From Arcicella lustrica (GTDB lineage Bacteria; Bacteroidota; Bacteroidia; Cytophagales; Spirosomataceae), in assembly GCF_034930985.1 (NCBI RefSeq), contig NZ_JAYGIM010000016.1, positions 62,001-126,000 of the forward strand: a stretch of 64,000 nt of DNA. The letters run 5' to 3'. Below, in pieces: positions 16,695-25,117 of this stretch (position 1 is its first letter; the number at the start of each line of letters is the position of its first letter). The notes beneath the pieces are model-generated. The model was not told where the DNA came from. It was given only the letters and a program-made list of their open reading frames with translations, and made no database searches. The position numbers were made by a program, and so were the translations under genes.

Positions 16695-17279
16695 CTAATC
16701 ATTTAATAAACCTTTAAGCTGAACATACTGCAAAAGCATAATTGTTTTAGCGTCTCTTATTTCGCCTGTTTCTATCATGTCGAGGGCTTTTTCAAAAGGT
16801 AATTCTAATACTTCAATGTTTTCGTGTTCGCCTTCTACTCCGCCACCTTCACTTACTTGTTGGCTTTTGTTGTACTCGGCTACAAAGAAGTATAATATCT
16901 CTGTCACCGAACCGGGCGACATATACGCTTCATAAATTTTCTTTACTTCGGTAATTCTAAAGCCTGTTTCTTCTTCGGTTTCTCTTTTGATGCAATCTTC
17001 GGCGTTGTCTTGGTCGAGTAAACCTGCACAAGCCTCAATCAGCATGCCTGTCGGATTTCCATTATGATAGGTCGGCATTCTAAATTGCTCTGTCAGTATC
17101 ACGGTTTTGTTGGCAACATTATACAATAAAATCACCGCACCATTGCCACGGTCGTATGCTTCACGAGATTGCGTAATCCAAGAACCATCTTTTTGTTGGA
17201 TGTCGAAAGTGATTTTTCGCAAAGTGTACCAATTGTTAGAAAGTACTTCGGTTTTGTTAATTTTGATGCTTGGCGTCAT
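16695..17279 (-). CDS. nudK: NUDIX hydrolase, GDP-mannose pyrophosphatase (NudK) type
   Basis: A protein of 194 residues, close to the 191 of E. coli NudK. The Nudix box is GLLDQDNAEDCIKRETEEET followed by GF, with the REUxEE core intact for Mg binding. The preceding segments AYDRGNGAVILLYNVANKTV and LTEQFRMPTYHNGNPTGMLI match the NudK/ADP-ribose pyrophosphatase group. It probably hydrolyses a nucleoside diphosphate sugar. It is divergent from the DeoR-type regulator gene, 56 bp apart, so the two may share a control region. The NudK assignment over other ADP-sugar NUDIX enzymes is likely, not certain. Confidence 0.82.
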   Translation of the reverse strand: MTPSIKINKTEVLSNNWYTLRKITFDIQQKDGSWITQSREAYDRGNGAVILLYNVANKTVILTEQFRMPTYHNGNPTGMLIEACAGLLDQDNAEDCIKRETEEETGFRITEVKKIYEAYMSPGSVTEILYFFVAEYNKSQQVSEGGGVEGEHENIEVLELPFEKALDMIETGEIRDAKTIMLLQYVQLKGLLND

Positions 17280-17335
17280 TTTATGATTATATTTGATAAT
17301 TATTGATTATTTTTGAACAAATTAATCATGTTTTT

Positions 17336-18082
17336 ATGAGTTTTCAAAATAGAAAGCAGATAATTCTAAAAATTTTAGAAGAAAGGGGCGAAGCCGAAGT
17401 AAAAGATTTTGCTCAAGCTTTAGAGATTTCAGAGATTACCATCCGCAGAGATTTGCAACAAATGGCGACGGATGGCTTGTTGTTTCGCACGCATGGCGGA
17501 GCGATGAAATTGTCTTTGGCACAAATGCCTTTTACTTTTGCCAACAAAACGGCGGTGAATGCTAAAGAGAAAGATAAGATTTGTCAGTTGGCGGCACAAC
17601 AGATACAAGAGGGCGATATTATTTTGATGGACTGTGGTAGTACGGTGTTTAGGATGTGCCAGTTTATCAAAAACAAGCGGATAAAAGTAATTACTAATTC
17701 TTTGCCCGTGGTCTATGAATTGATGAACAGCCAAGTATCTATCAACCTGATTGGAGGAGAAATCGACCAAGAACGCCAAGCAGTACACGGCAGAATTGCG
17801 GAGGAACATATTGCTCGATACAAAGTTGATAAGGCTTTTTTGGGTGTAGATGGCATTTCGCCCGAAAATGGTTTAAGTGCTTTTGGCGAAAACGAAGCCA
17901 GTATTACTTTAGCAATGGCAAAAGCTTCGGCAAAAAACTATTTTCTTTGTGATGCCTCAAAATTGGGGAAAGACAAGTACTTAACTTTCGCTCCCATTAC
18001 GTTGGTAGATGTGTTGGTGACTAATGCTTTGGAAAAAGATATATTGGTTTATCGGGAGAAGGGAATAAGTGTTATAATTTGA
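17336..18082 (+). CDS. DeoR/GlpR family transcriptional regulator
   Basis: A protein of 248 residues from ATG 17336; an upstream TTG at 17303 is less likely. The N-terminal winged helix reads IILKILEERGEAEVKDFAQA then LEISEITIRRDLQQMATDGL, the diagnostic DeoR HTH. The C-terminal sugar-phosphate sensor (DeoRC) has MDCGSTVFRMCQFI, ITNSLPVVYELMN, GRIAEEHIARYKVDKAFLGV and the late LCDASKLGKDKYLTFAP. DeoR proteins usually repress sugar genes and are released by a phosphosugar. The only adjacent divergent gene is the NUDIX hydrolase, so it may control that, itself or a remote operon. Confidence 0.9.
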   Translation: MSFQNRKQIILKILEERGEAEVKDFAQALEISEITIRRDLQQMATDGLLFRTHGGAMKLSLAQMPFTFANKTAVNAKEKDKICQLAAQQIQEGDIILMDCGSTVFRMCQFIKNKRIKVITNSLPVVYELMNSQVSINLIGGEIDQERQAVHGRIAEEHIARYKVDKAFLGVDGISPENGLSAFGENEASITLAMAKASAKNYFLCDASKLGKDKYLTFAPITLVDVLVTNALEKDILVYREKGISVII

Positions 18083-18185
18083 AAATTTGAAGATTTGAAA
18101 ATGAGTTTTAATTTTTCAAATCTTCAAACTAAAAATAAAATTATCTTCAATTTACATATTTTCAAATCACCAAATTTTCAAATTA
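18083..18185. repeat. Low-complexity inverted repeat made of TTTGAAAA words
   Basis: TTTGAAAATTTGAAGATTTG-type words after the DeoR stop are answered by CAAATCTTCAAACT and ATTTTCAAATCACC...TTTTCAAATT further on. The arms can pair and the element ends at the next start codon. It is one of several word-like intergenic inverted repeats in this window (7170, 26826, 36515, 39520). Confidence 0.6.
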
Positions 18186-18186
18186 A

Positions 18187-18795
18187 TTGGAAGATACATA
18201 TAAAACCATAAAAACACCCTCAGAAGGGCTTTTTAAAGATAAAGGGAGTAAATTTTTTGCCTTTGCTTATCCGATAGAACAAGAATCGGAGGTGAAGGCT
18301 TTGATAGAACCGCTTCGGAAAGAACATTTCAAGGCGGTGCATTTTTGTTATGCTTTTCGTTTGGGTTTGGATAGAACAAATTTCAGAGTAAACGACGATG
18401 GCGAGCCTTCAGGTTCGGCTGGTCGCCCGATATTGAATGTACTTTTGTCGAAAGATATTACTAATATTTTGGTGGTAGTCGTGCGTTATTGGGGCGGTAC
18501 ATTGTTGGGTGTTCCGGGTTTAATCAATGCTTATAAATCTGCCACAGAAGAAGCTTTGGTGGAGGCTGAGGTCATTGAAAAAACTGTGAATGAAGTTTAT
18601 CAAGTACAGTTTGAATACATTCAGATGAATGATGTAATGAAAGTGGTAAAGGATTTTGATTTAAAAATCAAGAATCAACAATTTGATAATCAATGTACTA
18701 TTGAAATAGATTTTCGTAAATCGTTGACGAATCAGATTTTGGGGAAATTAGAGAAAATAGAAGGTATTTCAGTAGAATATTTACGAACGGTATAA
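18187..18795 (+). CDS. YigZ/IMPACT family protein, TTG start
   Basis: A protein of 202 residues. An in-frame TAA directly precedes TTG 18187, and the N-terminus MEDTYKTIKTPSEGLFKDKG matches the usual YigZ start, so TTG is the start codon. The N-terminal UPF0029 domain shows GSKFFAFAYPI, HFCYAFRLG and NDDGEPSGSAGRPIL. The C-terminal DUF1949 domain begins near residue 140. These proteins are related to eukaryotic IMPACT and are probably translation- or nucleic-acid-related, without an established reaction. The unusual start suggests modest expression. Confidence 0.9.
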   Translation: MEDTYKTIKTPSEGLFKDKGSKFFAFAYPIEQESEVKALIEPLRKEHFKAVHFCYAFRLGLDRTNFRVNDDGEPSGSAGRPILNVLLSKDITNILVVVVRYWGGTLLGVPGLINAYKSATEEALVEAEVIEKTVNEVYQVQFEYIQMNDVMKVVKDFDLKIKNQQFDNQCTIEIDFRKSLTNQILGKLEKIEGISVEYLRTV

Positions 18796-18836
18796 AAGCT
18801 TTATCGGGATTCAGCCCAAAAAGCAATAGAATGTTT

Positions 18837-18844
18837 TACCTTTG
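18837..18844 (+). promoter_or_regulatory. Candidate -7 element TACCTTTG upstream of the RRM gene
   Basis: Fits the Bacteroidota consensus TAnnTTTG and lies 22 bp before the start codon, giving a short leader. No convincing TTG -33 box is at the expected distance, so it is a weak call. Confidence 0.4.
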
Positions 18845-18866
18845 TATTGAAATAAAATAACAAACA

Positions 18867-19211
18867 ATGGATATTTATGTAGGAAGTATTCCTTTCAAGT
18901 GGAAGGATGCAAGACTGAAAGAGATTTTTGAAGTATATGGTGAAGTAAGTTCTGCCAAAATTGTGATTGATAAAATTACTCGTCAAAACAAAGGTTTTGC
19001 TTTTGTACAAATGCCCAATGATGCAGAAGCTAAATTAGCGATTGAGTCATTGAATGGTGCAGAAATTGACGAAAGAAAAATTATAGTGAATGAATCTATT
19101 CCAAATAATGCTGGAAGTTTAGTTAAAAACAAAAAGAAAAAACCTTACACTAAGCCCGAAAATAAAGAGTGGAAACCTTTTAGAGGGAATAATAAGGGTA
19201 GGAGAGATTAG
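18867..19211 (+). CDS. RNA-binding protein with one RRM domain
   Basis: A protein of 114 residues. RNP2 is IYVGSI at residues 3-8 and RNP1 is KGFAFVQM near 46-53, so the RRM (about 1-80) is complete. The tail (80-114) is basic and lysine-rich (KNKKKKPYTKPENKEWKPF), suited to RNA contact. Single-RRM proteins of this size are abundant in Bacteroidota, which lack Hfq in many lineages, and they have been linked to global post-transcriptional control. It is monocistronic with its own terminator. Confidence 0.92.
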   Translation: MDIYVGSIPFKWKDARLKEIFEVYGEVSSAKIVIDKITRQNKGFAFVQMPNDAEAKLAIESLNGAEIDERKIIVNESIPNNAGSLVKNKKKKPYTKPENKEWKPFRGNNKGRRD

Positions 19212-19215
19212 TATG

Positions 19216-19248
19216 AAGCGGTCGAAATTAGATTTTCGACCGCTTTTT
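19216..19248 (+). terminator. Terminator of the RRM gene
   Basis: AAGCGGTCGAAA (19216-19227) pairs exactly with TTTCGACCGCTT (19234-19245), a 12-bp stem, and continues into a T-run. It starts 5 bp after the stop codon. Confidence 0.92.
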
Positions 19249-19280
19249 GATTTTAATAGTCGGTGATGATTTATGCTTGT

Positions 19281-19820
19281 TTACTTGAAAATCAAACCGA
19301 TGCCCCAACCTAAATCAGTGGCTGAACTGATTCCAAATGAAGGCCCTGCAACAATGCCTACGTGTGGACCAGGATATAATCTAAATTCAACAGAACCTGC
19401 TAAAATATTAAATTCTTCTGGCGAAGCAAAACTGTGAACCCAGCCTATTCCTGGAACAATATCAATCATTTTAGATTGAAAAATCTGTGAGAAATGGAAG
19501 TTTAGACTAATGGCAGTATTGGCTACTGTTTCATAATGACTAAGTGTTTTTGTGTACGAATAATTATAATAATACGCTACTCGTGAACGACCAATTCCTA
19601 ATCCCAAACCAAGATACTTGCTTAAACCAATTTCCATTCCTAAACTGTAAGGAACAAAACCTTTTTCAATACCAATTGCAGGGATAAAATAGACTTTTCC
19701 GCCTCTAAATGAGTACTCTGCTTTTTGAAGTGCGGAAACTCTAGAAAGTGTGTCTGATTGAGCTAAGGTAGAAAATGCAAAAAACAATAAAGCGAAAAGG
19801 GTAATTAAGTTTTTTTTCAT
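19281..19820 (-). CDS. Secreted beta-barrel-like protein, function unknown
   Basis: A protein of 179 residues with signal peptide MKKNLITLFALLFFAFSTLAQ. The mature part alternates aromatic and glycine-rich strands (LGMEIGLSKYLGLGLGIGRS, VAYYYNYSYTKTLSHY, PHVGIVAGPSFGI, DLGWGIGLIFK) and ends in a terminal phenylalanine-lysine. That pattern suits a small eight-stranded outer-membrane barrel. No named family is recognised. It is convergent with the RRM gene. Function unknown. Confidence 0.7.
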   Translation of the reverse strand: MKKNLITLFALLFFAFSTLAQSDTLSRVSALQKAEYSFRGGKVYFIPAIGIEKGFVPYSLGMEIGLSKYLGLGLGIGRSRVAYYYNYSYTKTLSHYETVANTAISLNFHFSQIFQSKMIDIVPGIGWVHSFASPEEFNILAGSVEFRLYPGPHVGIVAGPSFGISSATDLGWGIGLIFK

Positions 19821-19896
19821 GATTGTTGTGTATGTTTATTTTGGATTTGCTAATTGTAGATTCTGAATTTATGGATTAAAAAAGAGAAAAGAATAA

Positions 19897-21270
19897 TTAT
19901 TTACTGTACAGTTTGATTTGGTTGAAGCCAATCTCTTTCAAAATCTCCCCATTTTCAAATACTGTTTCCAAAATATCTTCTCCACTTTCATCAAGACTTT
20001 TGGTTTGATAAGTATTGTTTTCAAAGACTAATTTCATTCTTCCTTTTTTACTTAATTTACCGTGGTCGGTGATGGGGTCTTTAAAAACTTCTTGTTCTTT
20101 TCCATTAATGGTCGCTGAACTACATTTAAAAGCAAACTTTTGTGTATCACGATTTACTTTTTGTAACAAAGCACCACCCATGCCAAAAGCTACATTGTCT
20201 GCACTCCAGCCATGATTTTTTAAATGGGCTAAAATTTCGCCGATGCTTTCATAATTCACACCATCGCCTTGAATGATTCTGATATTTGGATGCAATACTT
20301 TATAGCCCTTTTGGTTGATGCTAAAACCAATCTTTTCGCCTAAAATTTCAGCAACTTTCAGTACCACATCTTTCGGTTCTCCACTATCTGGTCGAACCAC
20401 TAAAGTGCCTTTTCTGGCTAAAATTTGTTCTTTTAATAATCCTCCCCACAGTTTTTCGCAAGCATTATAAATATCATAACTATCACTTACAACTGCTACC
20501 AAACCTTCTGGATATTGTGCCAACATATTTTCGTAAGCATCTACTTCATGGTCTTTTCCCCAACTGGTGATGGTACTATGTTCTGCCGCAGGAATGCTAA
20601 AGCCAAACATATCATCCTCATTTCCGTAATAGGTTTGAATGAAAGTTAAAGCTGCTACTGTATCCGTTCCCATAAAATTGATTAAATGTGCAGCCCCGCC
20701 AATACTTGCGCTATCAACACTACTTACACCTCTGAAACCAAAATCATGTAATTTAAAATCAATTGTACTTGGGTCACCAGTTTCTTCAAGGTATAGATTG
20801 ATAAGTTTTTTTACTTCTCTACTAATGGTTGCGACAGTACTTGGATACCACAATTGTAATAATAATGTTTCCAGAAAGTTTGTCAGCCAAAAACAATTAG
20901 GGTCGGTATTTTCTACCGTCATCATTACATTGTGCGTCGGAATTACTTTTCCTTCGGGAACTGCTTTGATACGGATAGGTAATTTCCCAGCATGATTGTT
21001 CAGAATATATTCCCAACCTGCTTTGTTGAATAAAGTAGCATTACCAAAATGAGCTTCATACAATTTGGCAGCTTGGTCAATTTTTCTTTGAGTAATTACT
21101 TGTCCGACTAAAAATTCCTTCAATAAATATTGTAATCCGAAGAAAGTAATTTCCTCAAATTTTCCTCCACGACTTTCGAAGTAGCTGTAAATTTGCGTTG
21201 TGCCTTCGGGATATTGTTTGTAATGACTTACTTTGTAACTATCGGTTAGTAAAATAATATTGTTTTCCAT
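19897..21270 (-). CDS. nadV: Nicotinamide phosphoribosyltransferase
   Basis: A protein of 457 residues. MENNIILLTDSYKVSHYKQY and TQIYSYFESRGG are the hallmark N-terminal blocks of NAMPT/NadV. AAEHSTITSWG holds the catalytic-region histidine, VVSDSYDIYNACEK and LVVRPDSGEPKDVV bind phosphoribosyl pyrophosphate, and IIQGDGVNYES with NVAFGMGGALLQKVNRDTQK closes the active site. It converts nicotinamide and PRPP to NMN for NAD salvage without deamidation. It is a single gene with no adjacent NMN adenylyltransferase. It is easily confused with nicotinate phosphoribosyltransferase, but these motifs favour NAMPT. Confidence 0.92.
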   Translation of the reverse strand: MENNIILLTDSYKVSHYKQYPEGTTQIYSYFESRGGKFEEITFFGLQYLLKEFLVGQVITQRKIDQAAKLYEAHFGNATLFNKAGWEYILNNHAGKLPIRIKAVPEGKVIPTHNVMMTVENTDPNCFWLTNFLETLLLQLWYPSTVATISREVKKLINLYLEETGDPSTIDFKLHDFGFRGVSSVDSASIGGAAHLINFMGTDTVAALTFIQTYYGNEDDMFGFSIPAAEHSTITSWGKDHEVDAYENMLAQYPEGLVAVVSDSYDIYNACEKLWGGLLKEQILARKGTLVVRPDSGEPKDVVLKVAEILGEKIGFSINQKGYKVLHPNIRIIQGDGVNYESIGEILAHLKNHGWSADNVAFGMGGALLQKVNRDTQKFAFKCSSATINGKEQEVFKDPITDHGKLSKKGRMKLVFENNTYQTKSLDESGEDILETVFENGEILKEIGFNQIKLYSK

Positions 21271-21473
21271 CGTAAAATCTTGAATCCTTAAATATGATGC
21301 AATATGTTAAAATATTACGAAATCTATTCTTCCCAAATGAATATCTTGTAAATTGCAACATAAATATGCTTTGTCCGTTGGTAAATATCTTTAATCTTTG
21401 AAAGATTAGCCATTTTATTCCATAAAATTGAAAAATACCAACCGATAAGTGTTAATATTTCCCTAAAAAATTA

Positions 21474-22244
21474 ATGATGAAAATTTCCACCAATTCAAAA
21501 AAAGACGTTTATCTCCATGCTGCCATCATTACACTTTTGTTAATGGTGTTATTTTTTGGTTTTTTCTTCGTGTATTTGCCTTGGAGTACCAATCATGGCG
21601 ATGCTATCACTGTTCCTAATTTAAAAGGATTAACAATGGAAGAAGCTGAAGACCTTTTGGACGAAAGAAATCTTGATTTTGAAGTAACAGATAGCACTTT
21701 CACGGCTGGCTTAAAACCACTTACGGTACTTTCACAATATCCTTTAGAGAATTCTAAAGTAAAACAAGGAAGAAAAATTTATTTGACCATCAATACCGAA
21801 ACCGCTCCGATGATTAAGTTGCCTAAACTTACGGAAATGTCTGTAAGAAGCGCTGAACAACAATTATTGGTTTCGGGTTTATTGAAACCAGATTTGGAGT
21901 ATCAAAACGATAGCCGACAAAATGAAGTATTAGAAGTGAAGTTCGGAGGTACGAAAATCGAAGCGGGAGCGTTAATTGCAAAAGGCTCTAAAGTTACTTT
22001 GGTTGTTGGTAATGGAACTGATTCTGTTGAAATAGATGTACCTTGTGTAGTTGGGCAATTGTATGATGAAGCGCAAATCGTTATCAAAGGTTCTAGTTTA
22101 CAAATTGGTACAGTTATTTATGACCCAACTTCTACCGAACCAGCAGGAACAATTATCAAACAAAATCCTGAATGCGAAAACGGAAATAAAGTTCGTTCTG
22201 GAGATATGATAGACCTTTGGGTTGCGGGTAATCCACCGAATTGA
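21474..22244 (+). CDS. PASTA domain-containing membrane protein
   Basis: A protein of 256 residues (ATG 21477 is an alternative start). A cytoplasmic stub of about 15 residues and one membrane segment (AAIITLLLMVLFFGFFFVYL) lead to three periplasmic PASTA domains: about 40-107 (VPNLKGLTMEEAEDLLDERN), 110-178 (LPKLTEMSVRSAEQQLLVSG) and 182-252 (VPCVVGQLYDEAQIVIKGSS). PASTA domains usually sit on Ser/Thr kinases or PBPs and bind muropeptides. Here no kinase or transpeptidase domain is attached. The gene for a T9SS-type protein begins 22 bp after the stop, so the two are probably cotranscribed. Confidence 0.9.
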   Translation: MMKISTNSKKDVYLHAAIITLLLMVLFFGFFFVYLPWSTNHGDAITVPNLKGLTMEEAEDLLDERNLDFEVTDSTFTAGLKPLTVLSQYPLENSKVKQGRKIYLTINTETAPMIKLPKLTEMSVRSAEQQLLVSGLLKPDLEYQNDSRQNEVLEVKFGGTKIEAGALIAKGSKVTLVVGNGTDSVEIDVPCVVGQLYDEAQIVIKGSSLQIGTVIYDPTSTEPAGTIIKQNPECENGNKVRSGDMIDLWVAGNPPN

Positions 22245-22266
22245 TATTTTACTTTTAAACGATTTC

Positions 22267-24246
22267 ATGAAAAAAATATCCTCTGATTTAATCAAATCAA
22301 AAAATATAGTGTTGTGTGGTTTCACGCAACACTTCTTTATTTTTCTACTCTTCCTACTTATTCATCAGGTTTCCTATGCGCAGTTTTTAACAATTCCTGT
22401 ACCGCAAAATCAATCAACGTCTTTACAGAAAAGTCAAGCAAGTAGTAGAATAAATGCTTTGACACTTCCTTTTTTTGATGATTTTTCAACAGCAAAAAAT
22501 GGACAAGCGATACCTTCACTTTGGCAAACAAATGGAGGCGTTTTTGTGAACAATACTTTAGCCGTTAATCAACCAACGGTGAATGTGGCAACTTTTGATG
22601 GACTGCAAGCCAATGGTTTTCCTTATGATTTTACCAATCAATTGACGCAAGGAGCAACGGATACTTTAACGTCACTTCCCATCAATTTATCAGTTCATAC
22701 TCCTGCCGATTCATTATATTTTAGTTTTTTTTGGCAAGGAAAAGGTTTGGGCGAACAGCCAGATTTATCCGATTCGCTTCAATTACAATTTTTAACTAAC
22801 GGTAATATTTGGAATACCGTTTGGGTTCAGAAAGGCGTAAATCTTCCCGTAAATTTTAGTCAAGTAATTTTGCTAATTCGTGCTAGTTTGTATTTTCATG
22901 GAAATTTTCAATTTCGTTTTCAGAGCTTTGGTAGAAAATCTGGGCAGTTTGATGTTTGGAATTTAGATTATGTTTGTTTGGCAAAAAAGAGTGATAATTC
23001 TGTGAATGGTTATATTTTAGGAAGTGTTCTGAATAACCAAACGAATAAATTTGAAAGAGTTTCTTATTTGAAAGACATTGCCTGTAGCGATAATATTGAA
23101 CCAGTATTAAAACGTTACCGTTCGATGCCATTGGTGCAGTTTTTAGCAGGAAAACCTTCGCCATCAGCAGAAATCAATGATTCTACGGGCGTGAAAGTGA
23201 ACAATTTGTACAGTAATAATAACGACGTTAACATTTATTATTCTGTCAGAAATACCAATCTTTCGGCTGGAAACGATACTTTGCAAAAAGACCAAAGAGT
23301 AGGGCGAGATGCTTTGTCGGTTGGTGCTTCAAAAGTGTTCAAATTCAAAAATAATTTTGCAAGTAAAATTACTGGCGACAAAGCTTACTTAAATTTTAAA
23401 TTCCTGTTGGGAACACAAGATGCTAGTAATATTTCTTTCAAAAACAGTATTCTTGCGCAAAACGATACGATTTCAACAACAGTAGCTTTAGATAACTTTT
23501 ATGCTTACGACGACGGAACAGCTGAAACGGGAGCTTATCTGAAAAAAGGTTTTGGCAGAGTAGCGGTACAATTTGTCAATAATAAAGCCGATGTTGTAAA
23601 GGCAATTCGTATCAATCTTCAACCTTCATTAACAAATATCGTTGGCAATGCCATTACCTTACAAGTAATGGGAAATGACCACGGAAAACCGGGACAAATC
23701 TTGAGAGGACTTTATACAAAAGTTCAGTATTCAGATGTTCAGAATGGTTTTATTGAATACGCAATTGACCCAGTTGCTGTTACAGATACTTTTTATGTGG
23801 GTTATTTACAATTGACAGACGATGAACCAATCATTGTTGGTTTAGATAAAAATTCGCCTCAATTCACTAATAAGCATTTTTTCAATATCAGTAATTCGTG
23901 GACGAACGTAGCCAATGCTGATACAAGTATTTATAAAGCTATCCGAGGAAGTATGATGATTCGCCCAGTGATGGGAGGGAAGCCTTTGGATGTTGTTTTG
24001 GAAAATGAGACTGAAATTCAAGATGAAAACCTGATAGTTTCGCCAAATCCAAGCCCAGATATAATTCATTGGAACGATAGTTCTTTGAAAAACGTAGAAG
24101 TATTAGATGTTTACGGTAGAAGTATTTTGAAAGAAAATACTGACAGTCAGTCGATTAATTTACAGCACCTAAATTCAGGAATGTATCTTTTGCGACTTTC
24201 AAATGAACGTAATACATTTGTCAGAAAAATATGGATTAGTCATTAA
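22267..24246 (+). CDS. T9SS type A sorting-domain protein, secreted
   Basis: A protein of 659 residues from ATG 22267; the reading frame also extends upstream to a TTG inside the PASTA gene. A long hydrophobic signal (FIFLLFLLIHQVSYAQ) is followed by a beta-rich body of unknown fold (FFDDFSTAKNGQAIPSLWQT suggests a jelly-roll-like secreted domain). The last 80 residues are a type A sorting domain: LIVSPNPSPD, VLDVYGRSIL, LNSGMYLLRLSN. The product should cross the outer membrane by type IX secretion and be anchored or released. It is likely cotranscribed with the PASTA gene. Confidence 0.85.
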   Translation: MKKISSDLIKSKNIVLCGFTQHFFIFLLFLLIHQVSYAQFLTIPVPQNQSTSLQKSQASSRINALTLPFFDDFSTAKNGQAIPSLWQTNGGVFVNNTLAVNQPTVNVATFDGLQANGFPYDFTNQLTQGATDTLTSLPINLSVHTPADSLYFSFFWQGKGLGEQPDLSDSLQLQFLTNGNIWNTVWVQKGVNLPVNFSQVILLIRASLYFHGNFQFRFQSFGRKSGQFDVWNLDYVCLAKKSDNSVNGYILGSVLNNQTNKFERVSYLKDIACSDNIEPVLKRYRSMPLVQFLAGKPSPSAEINDSTGVKVNNLYSNNNDVNIYYSVRNTNLSAGNDTLQKDQRVGRDALSVGASKVFKFKNNFASKITGDKAYLNFKFLLGTQDASNISFKNSILAQNDTISTTVALDNFYAYDDGTAETGAYLKKGFGRVAVQFVNNKADVVKAIRINLQPSLTNIVGNAITLQVMGNDHGKPGQILRGLYTKVQYSDVQNGFIEYAIDPVAVTDTFYVGYLQLTDDEPIIVGLDKNSPQFTNKHFFNISNSWTNVANADTSIYKAIRGSMMIRPVMGGKPLDVVLENETEIQDENLIVSPNPSPDIIHWNDSSLKNVEVLDVYGRSILKENTDSQSINLQHLNSGMYLLRLSNERNTFVRKIWISH

Positions 24247-24274
24247 TATTAACAATCAATAAAATACCAACACA

Positions 24275-24571
24275 ATGGATATTACTGTAGAAGAACTTAA
24301 AGAAAGAATTGACAAAGGTGAAAATTTTAATTTTCTTGATGTAAGAGAAGAATATGAATTTGATGAACAAAATCTTGGTGCAAAGTTGATTCCGTTGGGT
24401 GAATTACCAGACCGTTTGGATGAAATTGAAGCTTGGAAAGAGGAAGAAGTAATTGTTCACTGTCGTTCAGGAGCACGTTCAGGTAAAGCGAAAGCATTTT
24501 TAACGGCACAAGGATACGCCAATGTACGTAATGTATTAGGCGGTATTTTAGCTTATAATGAATTAGACTAA
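24275..24571 (+). CDS. Rhodanese-like domain protein 1
   Basis: A single-domain rhodanese of 98 residues. ITVEELKERIDKGENFNFLD and VREEYEF form the substrate pocket. The active-site loop is C63-R-S-G-A-R-S with HCRSGARSGKA, and GYANVRNVLGGILAYNE the C-terminal block. It probably carries a persulfide for sulfur transfer. It is cytoplasmic, 28 bp downstream of the T9SS gene. A terminator separates it from a second rhodanese. Confidence 0.9.
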   Translation: MDITVEELKERIDKGENFNFLDVREEYEFDEQNLGAKLIPLGELPDRLDEIEAWKEEEVIVHCRSGARSGKAKAFLTAQGYANVRNVLGGILAYNELD

Positions 24572-24598
24572 TTGGGTTTCGCTTCAAAATAATTTTGG

Positions 24599-24626
24599 GT
24601 GGTCTGTCGGAAGGCAGACCACTTTT
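24599..24626 (+). terminator. Terminator between the two rhodanese genes
   Basis: GTGGTCTG (24599-24606) pairs with CAGACCAC (24615-24622), followed by TTTTATTT. It lies only 8 bp before the next start codon, so the second gene must be expressed by read-through or from a promoter overlapping the hairpin. Confidence 0.75.
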
Positions 24627-24633
24627 ATTTAAC

Positions 24634-24927
24634 ATGAATTCATCCAGTATTACTCCTACAGAGTTTAAAGAGCGTTTGGCAACACTTCGTATTTTAGACA
24701 TCCGAACGCCTTATGAAATTGAAGATTTTGATATTGGAGGCATGCAAATTCCTTTAGATGAACTCTTGCTTTCCGTTGAAAAAATAGCACATTTGCAACA
24801 AGAAGAAATTATCATTGTTTGTTATTCTGGTTTGCAAAGCGAAATAGCCAGAAAAATTTTAGCCAAAAAAGGCTTTCAATATTTAAGGAATTTAGAAGGA
24901 GGTTTAGAAGCCTATTTAAATTTGTAA
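24634..24927 (+). CDS. Rhodanese-like domain protein 2
   Basis: A protein of 97 residues from ATG 24634; an upstream TTG would translate the terminator hairpin and is rejected. The active loop is C63-Y-S-G-L-Q-S, different from the CRSGARS loop of its neighbour, so substrate or partner should differ. ITPTEFKERLATLRILDIRT and YLRNLEGGLEAYLNL are the N- and C-terminal blocks. The cysteine sits at the same residue number in both proteins, in keeping with an old tandem duplication. Confidence 0.88.
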   Translation: MNSSSITPTEFKERLATLRILDIRTPYEIEDFDIGGMQIPLDELLLSVEKIAHLQQEEIIIVCYSGLQSEIARKILAKKGFQYLRNLEGGLEAYLNL

Positions 24928-25117
24928 AGAAAATTTAGAATGATTTTCATGGCATTTTAATAAAGTAAAAGAAAATCTTTCGATAGAAAAACAGTATTTT
25001 TGAAAAATATTTTTGACAAAGAAATCAACGAATTTGCAGTGTAGATTAAATGTCTGTATATCAAAACCTTAACGCTCACAATTAATCACTCACAATTCAT
25101 AACTCTTACATACCCTA

